Source: Sipunculus nudus
Taxonomy: Eukaryota > Annelida > Sipuncula > Golfingiida > Sipunculidae
DNA: 64,000 nucleotides
Assembly (NCBI GenBank): GCA_026874595.1
Contig: CM049310.1
Location: 4,650,001 to 4,714,000, forward strand
Reading direction: 5' to 3'
Both the position numbers and the translations under genes were made by a program. How positions within the stretch are numbered: the first letter of the stretch is position 1; each line of letters opens with the position of its first letter. Shown here in pieces: positions 35,579 through 48,858 of the stretch. The notes under the pieces were generated by a model that was not told the origin of the DNA, searched no databases, and worked only from the letters and a program-made list of their open reading frames with translations.

Positions 35579-37096
35579 AGATGTGTCGGAACGACACGAA
35601 TGCCCCCGCCTTGGGCAAATTAGAAACATTTGTTAAATTTTGTAAAATTTTTTAAGTTCAGGAAGTGTTGTATGGTCCAAAGTAGGTCAACAAGGGCAAA
35701 ATGCAAACTCGATCTGTAAAGGGTCATTATCAAGCAACACACCAAAAATCAGGCCAGTATCTGCAGGCATTGTAAAAAAAGTCCATATATGTGCATTTTT
35801 CATGAAAATTTCTGTCTTTCATGAATTTTCTATGTTCAGGATCTGTCATATGGTGAAAAATAGGTTAACTGGGACGAAACGCGAACTCGATCTATAAGTG
35901 GTCATTATGCGGCCACAGACCAAACATTAGGCCAGTATCTGTATGCATTGCATTGCGAAACTAGAATATTAGCAAAAGTTGATAATCATTTATAAATTTT
36001 AATTGGAGAGGTATATACCATGTTTCATAACAATCCACCAAATGCTTCCTGAGAAATAAGCTCCTAAGTTTTTTTCTATACTAAGCTCTGTGACCTTGAA
36101 AAGTAGGTCAAGATCACCCATCTTTGAACTTGACCAAGATTTTGTAAATATAATGCAATAACACTGAAGAAATGAAGTTCCTGTGTTGAATACCTTTGGA
36201 GATATCCTGCACAAAAGGCCAAAATTGAAAAAATCCGATAAAATTTCATTAAAAAATCAGAAATTGCAGGTGGCGCCACCGAAATTGTGCAGCACATACA
36301 GACCATCAGTCCCAATGATCATAGTAAGTTTTGTGAAAATCCACACAATGGTTCCTGAGATATAAACTTCTGAGTGTTTTTCTATAATCAGCTCTAAAAT
36401 GTAGAAAAATGGGTCAAGGTCACCCATCTTCGAACTTGACCGAGATTTTATCGATATACATCTTCACTGATGAAATAAAATTCCAACGGTGAATCTTTTT
36501 AGAGATATTCCGCTCACAAGGTATAAGTTAACAGACGCGGAACGGACGGACGGACGGACAGACACCGTACAGACAGATGGACAGACGGACAGCTTGGGTG
36601 ACGACAATAGCCCATCAGCCTATATGAGCTGAGGGCTAAAAACGGCTGTACATGTGTATTTGTCATGAAAATTTCTATTTTTCATGAATTTTTCTAAGTT
36701 TAGGAGCCGTAAAACGGTCAAAAGTAGGTCAACCGGGACGAAACGCGAACTCGATCTGTAACTGGTCATTATCTGCCCACACACCAAAAATCAGGCCAAT
36801 ATCTGCAGGCATTACGAAAAAAAGTACGTACATGTGTATTTGTCATGAACATTTCTATTTTTCATGAAATTTTCTAAGTTTAGGTGCCGTTAAACGGTCA
36901 AAAATAGGTCAACCGGGACGAAACGCGAACTCGATCTGTAACTGGTAATTATCTGCCCACACACCAAAAATCAGGCCAATATCTGCAGGCATTGCGAAAA
37001 AAAGTCCGTACAACTGTTTGATTTCGGAATGACGGAATGACGGAAGGACGGACATGGGTAAAACTATATGCCCCGGCCACTTTGTGGCGGGGGCAT
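35579..37096. mobile_element. modular non-autonomous element inserted in unit 3 linker
   Basis: Inserted in an A-rich tract, with AAAAACT on both sides (35572-35578, 37097-37103). Unit 2 shows the uninterrupted site at about 25848. Near the ends, AATGCCCCCGCC and GGCGGGGGCAT form inverted repeats. Inside are four modules of about 185 bp sharing TTTTCATGAA, GTAGGTCAAC, ACGAAACGCGAACTCGATC and ATCAGGCCA.TATCTGCAGG. A second element is nested between modules. No coding capacity. Confidence 0.8.
35961..36641 (+). mobile_element. second modular element nested in the first
   Basis: It interrupts a module of the outer element between GCATTGCGAAA and CGGCTGTACATG. It carries AAGGTCA/GGTCAAGATCACCC modules, a GGTGGCGCCACC palindrome, a GGACGGACGGACGGACAG tract, and ends in a hairpin. 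TAGCCCATCAGC pairs GCTGAGGGCTA, followed by AAAA. The end architecture is the same as in the D segments. Exact boundaries are uncertain by a few bases. Confidence 0.7.
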
Positions 37097-37408
37097 AAAA
37101 ACTTTTTTCTTTTTCCACACACACACACACACACAAAACATGATCTGTTCTAAACCTTTTGGCACATCTGCGGCACTGTCAACTGGGCAGTGACGTCACC
37201 CACAGATAAATTCCCTGTGACTGAAAATTCTAGATCTCATCAAAAGCTGAGTATTTCTGACACTGTCAGCCCCAACTTTTCAGGGAAGAATAAAAAAATG
37301 TATTGCTAGATTTAAGTCATTTCTAAATTTTACCTGTGACGTCACACTTTGCACAAGCCAAACACATCAGGGGCCCTGTCTCCGTTCTGGATGGAATGCG
37401 CAATACAC

Positions 37409-40400
37409 ATAACACCACCACGTGCTATTACGTTTACCTCAACTTCATTATAACAACACCACGTGCTAGTAGGTGTACCTCACCTTCATTATAACACCAC
37501 CACGTGCTATAAGTATACCTCACCTTCTTTATAACACCACCACGTGCTATAAGTATACCTCACCTTCTTTATAACACCACCACATGCTATTACATTTACC
37601 TCACCTTCATTATAACACCACCACGTGCTTTTACGTTTACCTCACCTTCATTATAACACCACCACGTGCTATAAGTTTACCTCACCTTCATTATAACACC
37701 ACCACGTGCTATCAGGTTTACCTCACCTTCATTATAACACCACCACGTGCTGTTAGGTTTACCTCACCTTCATTATAACATCACCACGTGCCATTAGGTT
37801 TACCTCACCTTCATTATAACACCACCACGTGCTATAAGTTTACCTCACCTTCATTATAACACCACCACGTGCTGTTAGGTTTACCTCACCTTCATTATAA
37901 CATCACCACGTGCTATATGTTTACCTCACCTTCTTTATAACACCACCACATGCTATTACATTTACCTCACCTTCATTATAACACCACCACGTGCTTTTAC
38001 GTTTACCTCACCTTCATTATAACACCACCACGTGCTATAAGTTTACCTTAACTTCATTATAACACCACCACGTGCTATCAGGTTTACCTCACCTTCATTA
38101 TAACACCACCACGTGCTGGAAGGTTTACCTCACCTTCATTATAACATCACCACGTGCTATTAGGTTTACTCACCTTCATTATAACACCAGCACGTGCTAT
38201 TAGGTTGGCCTTACCTTCATTATAACACCACCACGTGCTATTACGTTTACCTCTCCTTCATCATAACACCACCACGTGCTATTACATTTACCTCACCTTC
38301 ATTATAACACCACCACGTGCTATTAGGTTTACCTCGTCTTCATTATAACACCACCACGTGCTATATGTTTACCTCACCTTCTTTATAACACCACCACATG
38401 CTATTACATTTACCTCACCTTCATTATAACACCACCACGTGCTTTTACATTTACCTCACCTTCATTATAACACCACCCCGTGCTATAAGTTTACCTCAAC
38501 TTCATTATAACACCACCACGTGCTATCAGGTTAACCTCACCTTCATCATAACACCACCACGTGCTGGAAGTTTTACCGCACCTTCATTATAACACCAGCA
38601 CGTGCTATTAGGTTGGCCTTACCTTCATTATAACACCACCACGTGCTATAAGGTTTACCTCACCTTCAACTACACCAAGTGCTATTAGGTTGACCTCACC
38701 TTCATTATAACACCATCACGTGCTATTAGGTTTACCTTACCTTCATTATAACACCACCACGTGCTATTAGGTTTACCTCACCTTCATTATAACACCACCA
38801 CGTGCTATTAGGTTTACCTCACCTTCATCATAACACCACCACGTGCTATAAGGTTCAACTCACCTTCATTACAACACCACCATGTGCTATAAGGTTGACC
38901 TCACCTTCATTATTATAACACCATCACGTGCTATTAGGTTGACCTTACCTTCATTATAACACCACCACGTGCTATAAGGTTGACCTCACCTTCATTATAA
39001 CACCACCACGTGCTATAAGGTTGACCTCACCTTCATTATAACACCACCACGTGCTATTAGGTTGACCTCACCTTCATTATAATACCACCACGTGCTATAA
39101 GGTTGACTTCACCTTCATTATAACACCACCACGTGCTATAAGGTTGACCTCACCTTCATTATAACAACACCATGTGTTATAAGGTTGACCTCACCTTCAT
39201 TATAACACCACCACCTGCTATAAGGTTGACCTCACCTTCATTATAACAACACCATGTGTTATAAGGTTGACCTCACCTTCATTATAACACCACCACCTGC
39301 TATAAGGTTGACCTCACCTTCATTATAACACCACCACGTGCTATTAGGTTGACCTTACCTTCATTATAATACCACCACGTGCTATAAGGTTGACCTCACC
39401 TTCATCATAACAACACCATGTGTTATAAGGTTGACCTCAACTTCATTATAACACCACCACGTGCTATAAGGTTGACCTCACCTTCATTATAACACCACCA
39501 CCTGCTATAAGGTTGACCTCACCTTCATTATAACACCACCACGTGCTATTAGGTTGACCTCACCTTCATTATAATACCACCACGTGCTATAAGGTTGACC
39601 TCACCTTCATCATAACAACACCATGTGTTATAAGGTTGACCTCGCCTTCATTATAACACCACCACGTGCTATAAGGTTGACCTCACCTTCATTACAACAC
39701 CACCACGTGCTATTAGGTTGACCTCACCTTCATTATAATACCACCACGTGCTATAAGGTTGACCTCACCATTATAACACCACCACGTGCTGTTAGGTTTA
39801 CCTCACCTTCAACACCACCACGTGCTATTAGGTTGACCTTACCTTCATTATAACATCACCACCTGCTTTTAGGTTTACCTCACCTTCATTATAACACCAC
39901 CATGTCCTATTAGGTTGACCTCACCTTCATTACAACACCACCACGTGCTATTAGGTTTAACTCACCTTCATTACATTACCACCACGTGCTATTAGGTTGA
40001 CCTCACCTTCATTATTATAACACCACCACGTGCTATTAGGTTGACCTCACCTTCATTATAACACCACCACGTGCTATTAGGTTGACCTTACCTTCATTAT
40101 AACATCACCACCTGCTATTAGGTTGACCTCACCTTCATTACAACACCACCATGTGCTATTAGGTTGACCTCACCTTCATTATAACACCACCACGTGCTAT
40201 TAGGTTGACCTTACCTTCATTATAACATCACCACCTGCTATTAGGTTGACCTCACCTTCATTACAACACCACCATGTGCTATTAGGTTGACCTCACCTTC
40301 ATTACAACACCACCATGTGCTATTAGGTTGACCTCACCTTCATTATAACACCACCACGTGATATTAGGTTTAACTCACCTTCATTACAACACCACCACGT

Positions 40401-43400
40401 GCTATTAGGTTGACCTCACCTTCATTATTATAACACCACCACGTGCTATTAGGTTGACCTCACCTTCATTATAACACCACCACGTGCTATTAGGTTGACC
40501 TTACCTTCATTATAACATCACCACCTGCTATTAGGTTGACCTCACCTTCATTACAACACCACCACGTGCTATTAGGTTTAACTCACCTTCATTACAACAC
40601 CACCACGTGCTATTAGGCTGACCTCACCTTCATTATTATAACACCACCACGTGCTATTAGGTTGACCTCACCTTCATTATAACACCACCACGTGCTATTA
40701 GGTTGACCTTACCTTCATTATAACATCACCACCTGCTATTAGGTTGACCTTACCTTCATTATAACATCACCACCTGCTATTAGGTTGACCTTACCTTCAT
40801 TATAACACCACCACCTGCTATTAGATTGACCTTACCTTCATTATAACATCACCACCTGCTATTAGGTTGACCTTACCTTCATTATAACATCACCACCTGC
40901 TATTAGGTTGACCTTACCTTCATTATAACATCACCACCTGCTATTAGGTTGACCTTACCTTCATTATAACATCACCACCTGCTATTAGGTTGACCTTACC
41001 TTCATTACAACACCACCATGTGCTATTAGGTTGACCTCACCTTCATTATAACACCACCACGTGCTATTAGGTTTAACTCACCTTCATTACAACACGACCA
41101 CGTGCTATTAGGTTGACCTCACCTTCATTATTATAACACCACCACGTGCTATTAGGTTGACCTCACCTTCATTATAACACCACCACGTGCTATTAGGTTG
41201 ACCTTACCTTCATTATAACATCACCACCTGCTATTAGGTTGACCTCACCTTCATTACAACACCACCACGTGCTATTAGGTTTAACTCACCTTCATTATTA
41301 TAACACCACCACGTGCTATTAGGTTGACCTCACCTTCATTATAACACCACCACGTGCTATTAGGTTGACCTTACCTTCATTATAACATCACCACCTGCTA
41401 TTAGGTTGACCTTACCTTCATTATAACATCACCACCTGCTATTAGGTTGACCTTACCTTCATTATAACACCACCACCTGCTATTAGATTGACCTTACCTT
41501 CATTATAACATCACCACCTGCTATTAGGTTGACCTTACCTTCATTATAACATCACCACCTGCTATTAGGTTGACCTTACCTTCATTATAACATCACCACC
41601 TGCTATTAGGTTGACCTTACCTTCATTATAACATCACCACCTGCTATTAGGTTGACCTTACCTTCATTATAACATCACCACCTGCTATTAGGTTGACCTT
41701 ACCTTCATTATAACATCACCACCTGCTATTAGGTTGACCTTACCTTCATTATAACATCACCACGTGCTATTAGGTTGACCTTACCTTCATTATAACATCA
41801 CCACCTGCTATTAGGTTGACCTTACCTTCATTATAACACCACCACGTGCTATAAGTTTACCTCAACTTCATTATAACACCACCACGTGCTATCAGGTTTA
41901 CCTCACCTTCATTATAACACCACCACGTGCTGGAAGGTTTACCTCACCTTCATTATAACATCACCACGTGCTATTAGGTTTACTCACCTTCATTATAACA
42001 CCAGCACGTGCTATTAGGTTGGCCTTACCTTCATTATAACACCACCACGTGCTATTACGTTTACCTCTCCTTCATCATAACACCACCACGTGCTATTACA
42101 TTTACCTCACCTTCATTATAACACCACCACGTGCTATTAGGTTTACCTCGTCTTCATTATAACACCACCACGTGCTATATGTTTACCTCACCTTCTTTAT
42201 AACACCACCACATGCTATTACATTTACCTCACCTTCATTATAACACCACCACGTGCTTTTACATTTACCTCACCTTCATTATAACACCACCCCGTGCTAT
42301 AAGTTTACCTCAACTTCATTATAACACCACCACGTGCTATCAGGTTAACCTCACCTTCATCATAACACCACCACGTGCTGGAAGTTTTACCTCACCTTCA
42401 TTATAACACCAGCATGTGCTATTAGGTTGGCCTTACCTTCATTATAACACCACCACGTGCTATAAGGTTTACCTCACCTTCAACTACACCACGTGCTATT
42501 AGGTTGACCTCACCTTCATTATAACACCATCACGTGCTATTAGGTTTACCTCACCTTCATTATAACACCACCACGTGCTATTAGGTTTACCTCACCTTCA
42601 TTATAACACCACCACGTGCTATTAGGTTTACCTCACCTTCATCATAACACCACCACGTGCTATAAGGTTCAACTCACCTTCATTACAACACCACCATGTG
42701 CTATAAGGTTGACCTCACCTTCATTATTATAACACCATCACGTGCTATTAGGTTGACCTTACCTTCATTATAACACCACCACGTGCTATAAGGTTGACCT
42801 CACCTTCATTATAACACCACCACGTGCTATAAGGTTGACCTCACCTTCTTTATAACACCACCACATGCTATTACATTAACCTCACCTTCATTATAACACC
42901 ACCACGTGCTTTTACATTTACCTCACCTTCATTATAACACCACCCCGTCCTATAAGTTTACCTCAACTTCATTATAACACCACCACGTGCTATCAGGTTA
43001 ACCTCACCTTCATCATAACACCACCACGTGCTGGAAGTTTTACCTCACCTTCATTATAACACCAGCATGTGCTATTAGGTTGGCCTTACCTTCATTATAA
43101 CACCACCACGTGCTATAAGGTTTACCTCACCTTCAACTACACCACGTGCTATTAGGTTGACCTCACCTTCATTATAACACCATCACGTGCTATTAGGTTT
43201 ACCTCACCTTCATTATAACACCACCACGTGCTATTAGGTTTACCTCACCTTCATTATAACACCACCACGTGCTATTAGGTTTACCTCACCTTCATCATAA
43301 CACCACCACGTGCTATAAGGTTCAACTCACCTTCATTACAACACCACCATGTGCTATAAGGTTGACCTCACCTTCATTATTATAACACCATCACGTGCTA

Positions 43401-46400
43401 TTAGGTTGACCTTACCTTCATTATAACACCACCACGTGCTATAAGGTTGACCTCACCTTCATTATAACACCACCACGTGCTATAAGGTTGACCTCACCTT
43501 CATTATAACACCACCACGTGCTATTAGGTTGACCTCACCTTCATTATAATACCACCACTTGCTATAAGGTTGACTTCACCTTCATTATAACACCACCACG
43601 TGCTATAAGGTTGACCTCACCTTCATTATAACAACACCATGTGTTATAAGGTTGACCTCACCTTCATTATAACACCACCACCTGCTATAAGGTTGACCTC
43701 ACCTTCATTATAACAACACCATGTGTTATAAGGTTGACCTCACCTTCATTATAACACCACCACCTGCTATAAGGTTGACCTCACCTTCATTATAACACCA
43801 CCACGTGCTATTAGGTTGACCTTACCTTCATTATAATACCACCACGTGCTATAAGGTTGACCTCACCTTCATCATAACAACACCATGTGTTATAAGGTTG
43901 ACCTCACCTTCATTATAACACCACCACGTGCTATAAGGTTGACCTCACCTTCATTATAACACCACCACGTGCTATAAGGTTGACCTCACCTTCATTATAA
44001 CACCACCACGTGCTATAAGGTTGACCTCACCTTCATTATAATACCACCACGTGCTATAAGGTTGACTTCACCTTCATTATAACACCACCACGTGCTATAA
44101 GGTTGACCTCACCTTCATTATAACAACACCATGTGTTATAAGGTTGACCTCACCTTCATTATAACACCACCACCTGCTATAAGGTTGACCTCACCTTCAT
44201 TATAACAACACCATGTGTTATAAGGTTGACCTCACCTTCATTATAACACCACCACCTGCTATAAGGTTGACCTCACCTTCATTATAACACCACCACGTGC
44301 TATTAGGTTGACCTCACCTTCATTATAATACCACCACGTGCTATAAGGTTGACCTCACCTTCATCATAACAACACCATGTGTTAAAAGGTTGACCTCACC
44401 TTCATTATAACACCACCACGTGCTATAAGGTTGACCTCACCTTCATTATAACACCACCACGTGCTATAAGGTTGACCTCACCTTCATTACAACACCACCA
44501 CGTGCTATAAGGTTGACCTCACCTTCATTATAACAACACCACGTGCTATAAGGTTGAACTTACCTTCATTATAACACCACCACGTGCTATAAGGTTGACC
44601 TCACCTTCATTATAACAACACCATGTGTTATAAGGTTGACCTCACCTTCATTATAACACCACCGCCTGCTATAAGGTTGACCTCACCTTCATTATAACAC
44701 CACCACGTGCTATTAGGTTGACCTCACCTTCATTATAATACCACCACGTGCTATAAGGTTGACCTCACCTTCATCATAACAACACCATGTGTTATAAGGT
44801 TGACCTCGCCTTCATTATAACACCACCACGTGCTATAAGGTTGACCTCACCTTCATTACAACACCACCACGTGCTATTAGGTTGACCTCACCTTCATTAT
44901 AATACCACCACGTGCTATAAGGTTGACCTCACCATTATAACACCACCACGTGCTGTTAGGTTTACCTCACCTTCAACACCACCACGTGCTATTAGGTTGA
45001 CCTTACCTTCATTATAACATCACCACCTGCTATTAGGTTTACCTCACCTTCATTATAACACCACCATGTGCTATTAGGTTGACCTCACCTTCATTACAAC
45101 ACCACCACGTGCTATTAGGTTTAACTCACCTTCATTACATTACCACCACGTGCTATTAGGTTGACCTCACCTTCATTATTATAACACCACCACGTGCTAT
45201 TAGGTTGACCTCACCTTCATTATAACACCACCACGTGCTATTAGGTTGACCTTACCTTCATTATAACATCACCACCTGCTATTAGGTTGACCTCACCTTC
45301 ATTACAACACCACCATGTGCTATTAGGTTGACCTCACCTTCATTATAACACCACCACGTGCTATTAGGTTGACCTTACCTTCATTATAACATCACCACCT
45401 GCTATTAGGTTGACCTCACCTTCATTACAACACCACCATGTGCTATTAGGTTGACCTCACCTTCTTTACAACACCACCATGTGCTATTAGGTTGACCTCA
45501 CCTTCATTATAACACCACCACGTGCTATTAGGTTTAACTCACCTTCATTACAACACCACCACGTGCTATTAGGTTGACCTCACCTTCATTATTATAACAC
45601 CACCACGTGCTATTAGGTTGACCTCACCTTCATTATAACACCACCAAGTGCTATTAGGTTGACCTTACCTTCATTATAACATCACCACCTGCTATTAGGT
45701 TGACCTCACCTTCATTACAACACCACCACGTGCTATTAGGTTTAACTCACATTCATTACAACACCACCACGTGCTATTAGGCTGACCTCACCTTCATTAT
45801 TATAACACCACCACGTGCTATTAGGTTGACCTCACCTTCATTATAACACCACCACGTGCTATTAGGTTGACCTTACCTTCATTATAACATCACCACCTGC
45901 TATTAGGTTGACCTTACCTTCATTATAACATCACCACCTGCTATTAGGTTGACCTTACCTTCATTATAACACCACCACCTGCTATTAGATTGACCTTACC
46001 TTCATTATAACATCACCACCTGCTATTAGGTTGACCTTACCTTCATTATAACATCACCACCTGCTATTAGGTTGACCTTACCTTCATTATAACATCACCA
46101 CCTGCTATTAGGTTGACCTTACCTTCATTATAACATCACCACCTGCTATTAGGTTGACCTTACCTTCATTATAACATCACCACCTGCTATTAGGTTGACC
46201 TTACCTTCATTATAACATCACCACCTGCTATTAGGTTGACCTTACCTTCATTATAACATCACCACGTGCTATTAGGTTGACCTTACCTTCATTATAACAT
46301 CACCACCTGCTATTTGGTTGACCTTACCTTCATTATAACATCACCACCTGCTATTAGGTTGACCTTACCTTCATTATAACACCACCACCTGCTATTAGGT

Positions 46401-46660
46401 TGACCTTACCTTCATTATAACATCACCACCTGCTATTAGGTTGACCTCACCTTCATTACAACACCACCACGTGCTATTAGGTTTAACTCACCTTCATTAC
46501 AACACCACCACGTGCTATTAGGTTGACCTCACCTTCATTATTATAACACCACCACGTGCTATTAGGTTGACCTCACCTTCATTATAACACCACCACGTGC
46601 TATTAGGTTGACCTTACCTTCATTATAACATCACCACCTGCTATTAGGTTGACCTTACCT
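37409..46660 (+). repeat. 41-bp satellite array 3, about 225 monomers
   Basis: Largest array. The left part is T-type (GTTTACCT), the interior GTTGACCT. A block from about 38035 recurs from about 41850 with an offset of 3814 bp (93 monomers). Inside the second copy a further shift raises the offset to 5165 bp, an extra 33 monomers, by a nested duplication. Runs of a CACCTG subfamily with GACCTTACC and ATAACATC dominate about 40720-41000, 41390-41820 and 45880-46450. Open frames such as 37584-37778 and 42212-42406 are repeat artefacts. Confidence 0.97.
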
Positions 46661-48858
46661 CAGAGGGGGAGCTTTGGGGGCTGAAGACCCCCCCCCCCCC
46701 CCAAAGTTGTAAACATTGTTATCATTTTTTATCAGAGAAGATTTTCTTCACATTATTTATTCAGTTGCCGTCATACAAATCACCCTTTCAACTGAAAAAA
46801 AAGTTGGAAACCCAAGGAATCGTTAGGAGAGACGGATGTTTTCACCAGGATCAGGCATCTTTTTATTTCCCCGCCGTTAGGAGAGAGGACTACTAAAATG
46901 GTCCGCGTCTGTCATTCTCTCCGTCCTTTCGTCCGTCTGTCCTTCAATCCGTCCGTCCGTACTGCACCATCACTGATACCACACATTCCTAGTTAAACAT
47001 ATGGCCCGGGACCATGGTGGCCCTAGGTCCTTGTTGTATTTTAAAATAACTGATTAGGCATTTTCAAACATTGGTTATAGACATTAACAAAGGACCCACG
47101 GGTCATGACGCTCAGCCGACTGACATGTTGATAAAATGTCCTTGCACAGACAACCAACTAATATAGGTGGCATCACTGTTAAGTGATGTTCATCAAGACC
47201 CATAAGCACGACACATTTGATGACAATCAAACCAGCCTTTCATGAGGAATCTGGCAATTTGTGTGTTTTTTGCATTATTTCCTGGGTGGTCAAACATACC
47301 CCAAAACTCTGAGAATATAGGTCACTGTGACCCAATTTCAGGTTTCTGGGGAGAACTTTTGAGGAACTCTCAGGATGTCAAGTTAGAAGATTCTGGGCCC
47401 CATGGATATCATTTGTGCTCTACTTTGGTATCAAATTTTCAATTTGGGGGGGGGGGGGGGGGGTTACTTCTGAGCCTAATAGCTCGGACAATATCGGTGA
47501 CCTAGACCTAATTTCGGGTTTTGAAGGAGACTTTTCATGGGTCTTCCAGCTTGTCAAGAAAGAAGATTCTAGGTCTTGTTGTAACGATTTGTGCCCTATT
47601 AACAGATGACGGCATCTTTTAAGGTCTCAAAATAGAGAAAAAATCGTAAAAAAATAAAAAAAAATACAGGTGGCGCAGCCAGTCTGCAGAAACTGATGAA
47701 ACACTCCATTTTTAATATCCATGCAAAGAATCATGGTGATCAATGCATTAGTTGTTCAGATACTTGAGCTTTTGTATCATTTTTTTTATTATTCCGGGGG
47801 GTACTTCGGAGCCCCATAGCTTGAAGAATATGGGTAACAGAGACCAAATCCCAGGTTTCCAAGAAGACTTTTCATGGATTTCTCAGGATGTAAAGTGAGA
47901 AGATTTAAGGTCCAGCGGTTACGATTTGTGCCCTGTTAACAGATGACGGCATCTTTTGAGGTCTCAAATAGAGAAAAAAAAATCGTAAAAAATCGATGAT
48001 ATACAGGTGGCGCAACCAGTCTGCATAAACTGATGAAACACTCCATGATCAATATCCATGCAATAAATCATGGTGATCAATGCATTAGTTTTTCAGATAT
48101 TTGAGCTTTTGTATCAAATTTTTCATTATACTGGGGGGTACTTCGGAGCCCCATAGCTTGAAGAATATCGATAACGGAGACCTAATTCCAGGTTTCCAAG
48201 GAGATTTTTTTTCATGGACCTCTCTGGTTGTAAAGTTAGAAGATTCCAGGTCCAGTGGTTACGATTTGTGCCTTGTTAACGGACAGACGGCCGGATGGCG
48301 GGACGGTAGACGGACAAAGAGTGATCGCTATAGCTCAGATGACTTACAGTCAGCTGAGCTAAAAATTTCGATCTACATGATTTTTCAACCGTGGCTACCT
48401 CAAGCACTTCTCATGCAATGTTTCAGCTGTCCTTGGGCTTGGACATCTTGCTTGTGAACATGATTGAGTGCTTAAATAAAAAAAAACAAGCCTTTTTCAC
48501 CTCTCTTTATCCTAGAAATAAAAAATCATTAATGGTTTTATACAAAACGTCAATATATTATCATTCAAATAAAAAATAATAAACAGTGTCTGAATATACA
48601 TACAATATAGCATTTGATTTTTATGACAGGCAGTGGAAATTTATATGCCTCGTCATTAATAACATATTTGGGGGACTGAGATTTTGGCTGTATAAATCAG
48701 TTGTAATTCTCAATGGGAACCTGTTTTGAAATTATTTGTCCTTGTCACTCTTTAAAAGAATAAAAAATGTACAAAATGGTACATGAAACTTGAGTAAACT
48801 GACAATGTTTAATACCTATAGCATCGTTTTATGGAAGATTTATTATCGATGTCAAATG
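46661..48858 (+). repeat. D segment, unit 3
   Basis: Same layout as in units 1 and 2: CCGTCCGTCCGT arm (46917-46962), four modules, ACGG arm (48279-48316), terminal hairpin TAGCTCAG/CTGAGCTA (48331-48361) plus A-tract. A deletion removes the ATGCATATTAGCTTAAG words present near 30675 in unit 2. Confidence 0.85.

Larger units (their letters stand above)
35138..37408 (+). other. linker of unit 3
   Basis: Homologous to the unit 2 linker. It lacks the hAT-like MITE and the 149-bp duplication but carries a 1518-bp insertion at 35579-37096. Two GTGACGTCAC palindromes (37190-37199 and 37336-37345) lie close to the array start; the second is mutated to GTGACGTAAC in unit 2. Confidence 0.85.
32351..48858 (+). 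repeat. tandem unit 3 of the segmental triplication
   Basis: Order: U (32351-35137), linker (35138-37408), satellite array (37409-46660), D (46661-48858). It is about 6 kb longer than the other units because the array is roughly doubled and the linker carries a 1.5-kb insertion. After GTCAAATG (ending 48858) the sequence leaves the repeat, marking the right edge of the triplication. Confidence 0.93.

Noticed and set aside
37584-42406. 64-codon frames reading HLPHLHYNTTTC-like repeats in array 3
   Set aside because: These are satellite monomers read through in one frame; the same frame is broken in most other monomers.
14321-46660. CRISPR-like array or tRNA array interpretation of the 41-bp repeats
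   Set aside because: Repeats are contiguous with no unique spacers, monomers drift gradually, and the surrounding DNA is eukaryotic. It is satellite DNA.
11840-48858. Tandem Helitrons, since some Helitrons in bivalves carry internal tandem repeats
   Set aside because: The unit junctions do not show a TC start or a CTRR end with a subterminal hairpin. The unit starts inside another dispersed repeat, so a plain segmental tandem duplication fits better.
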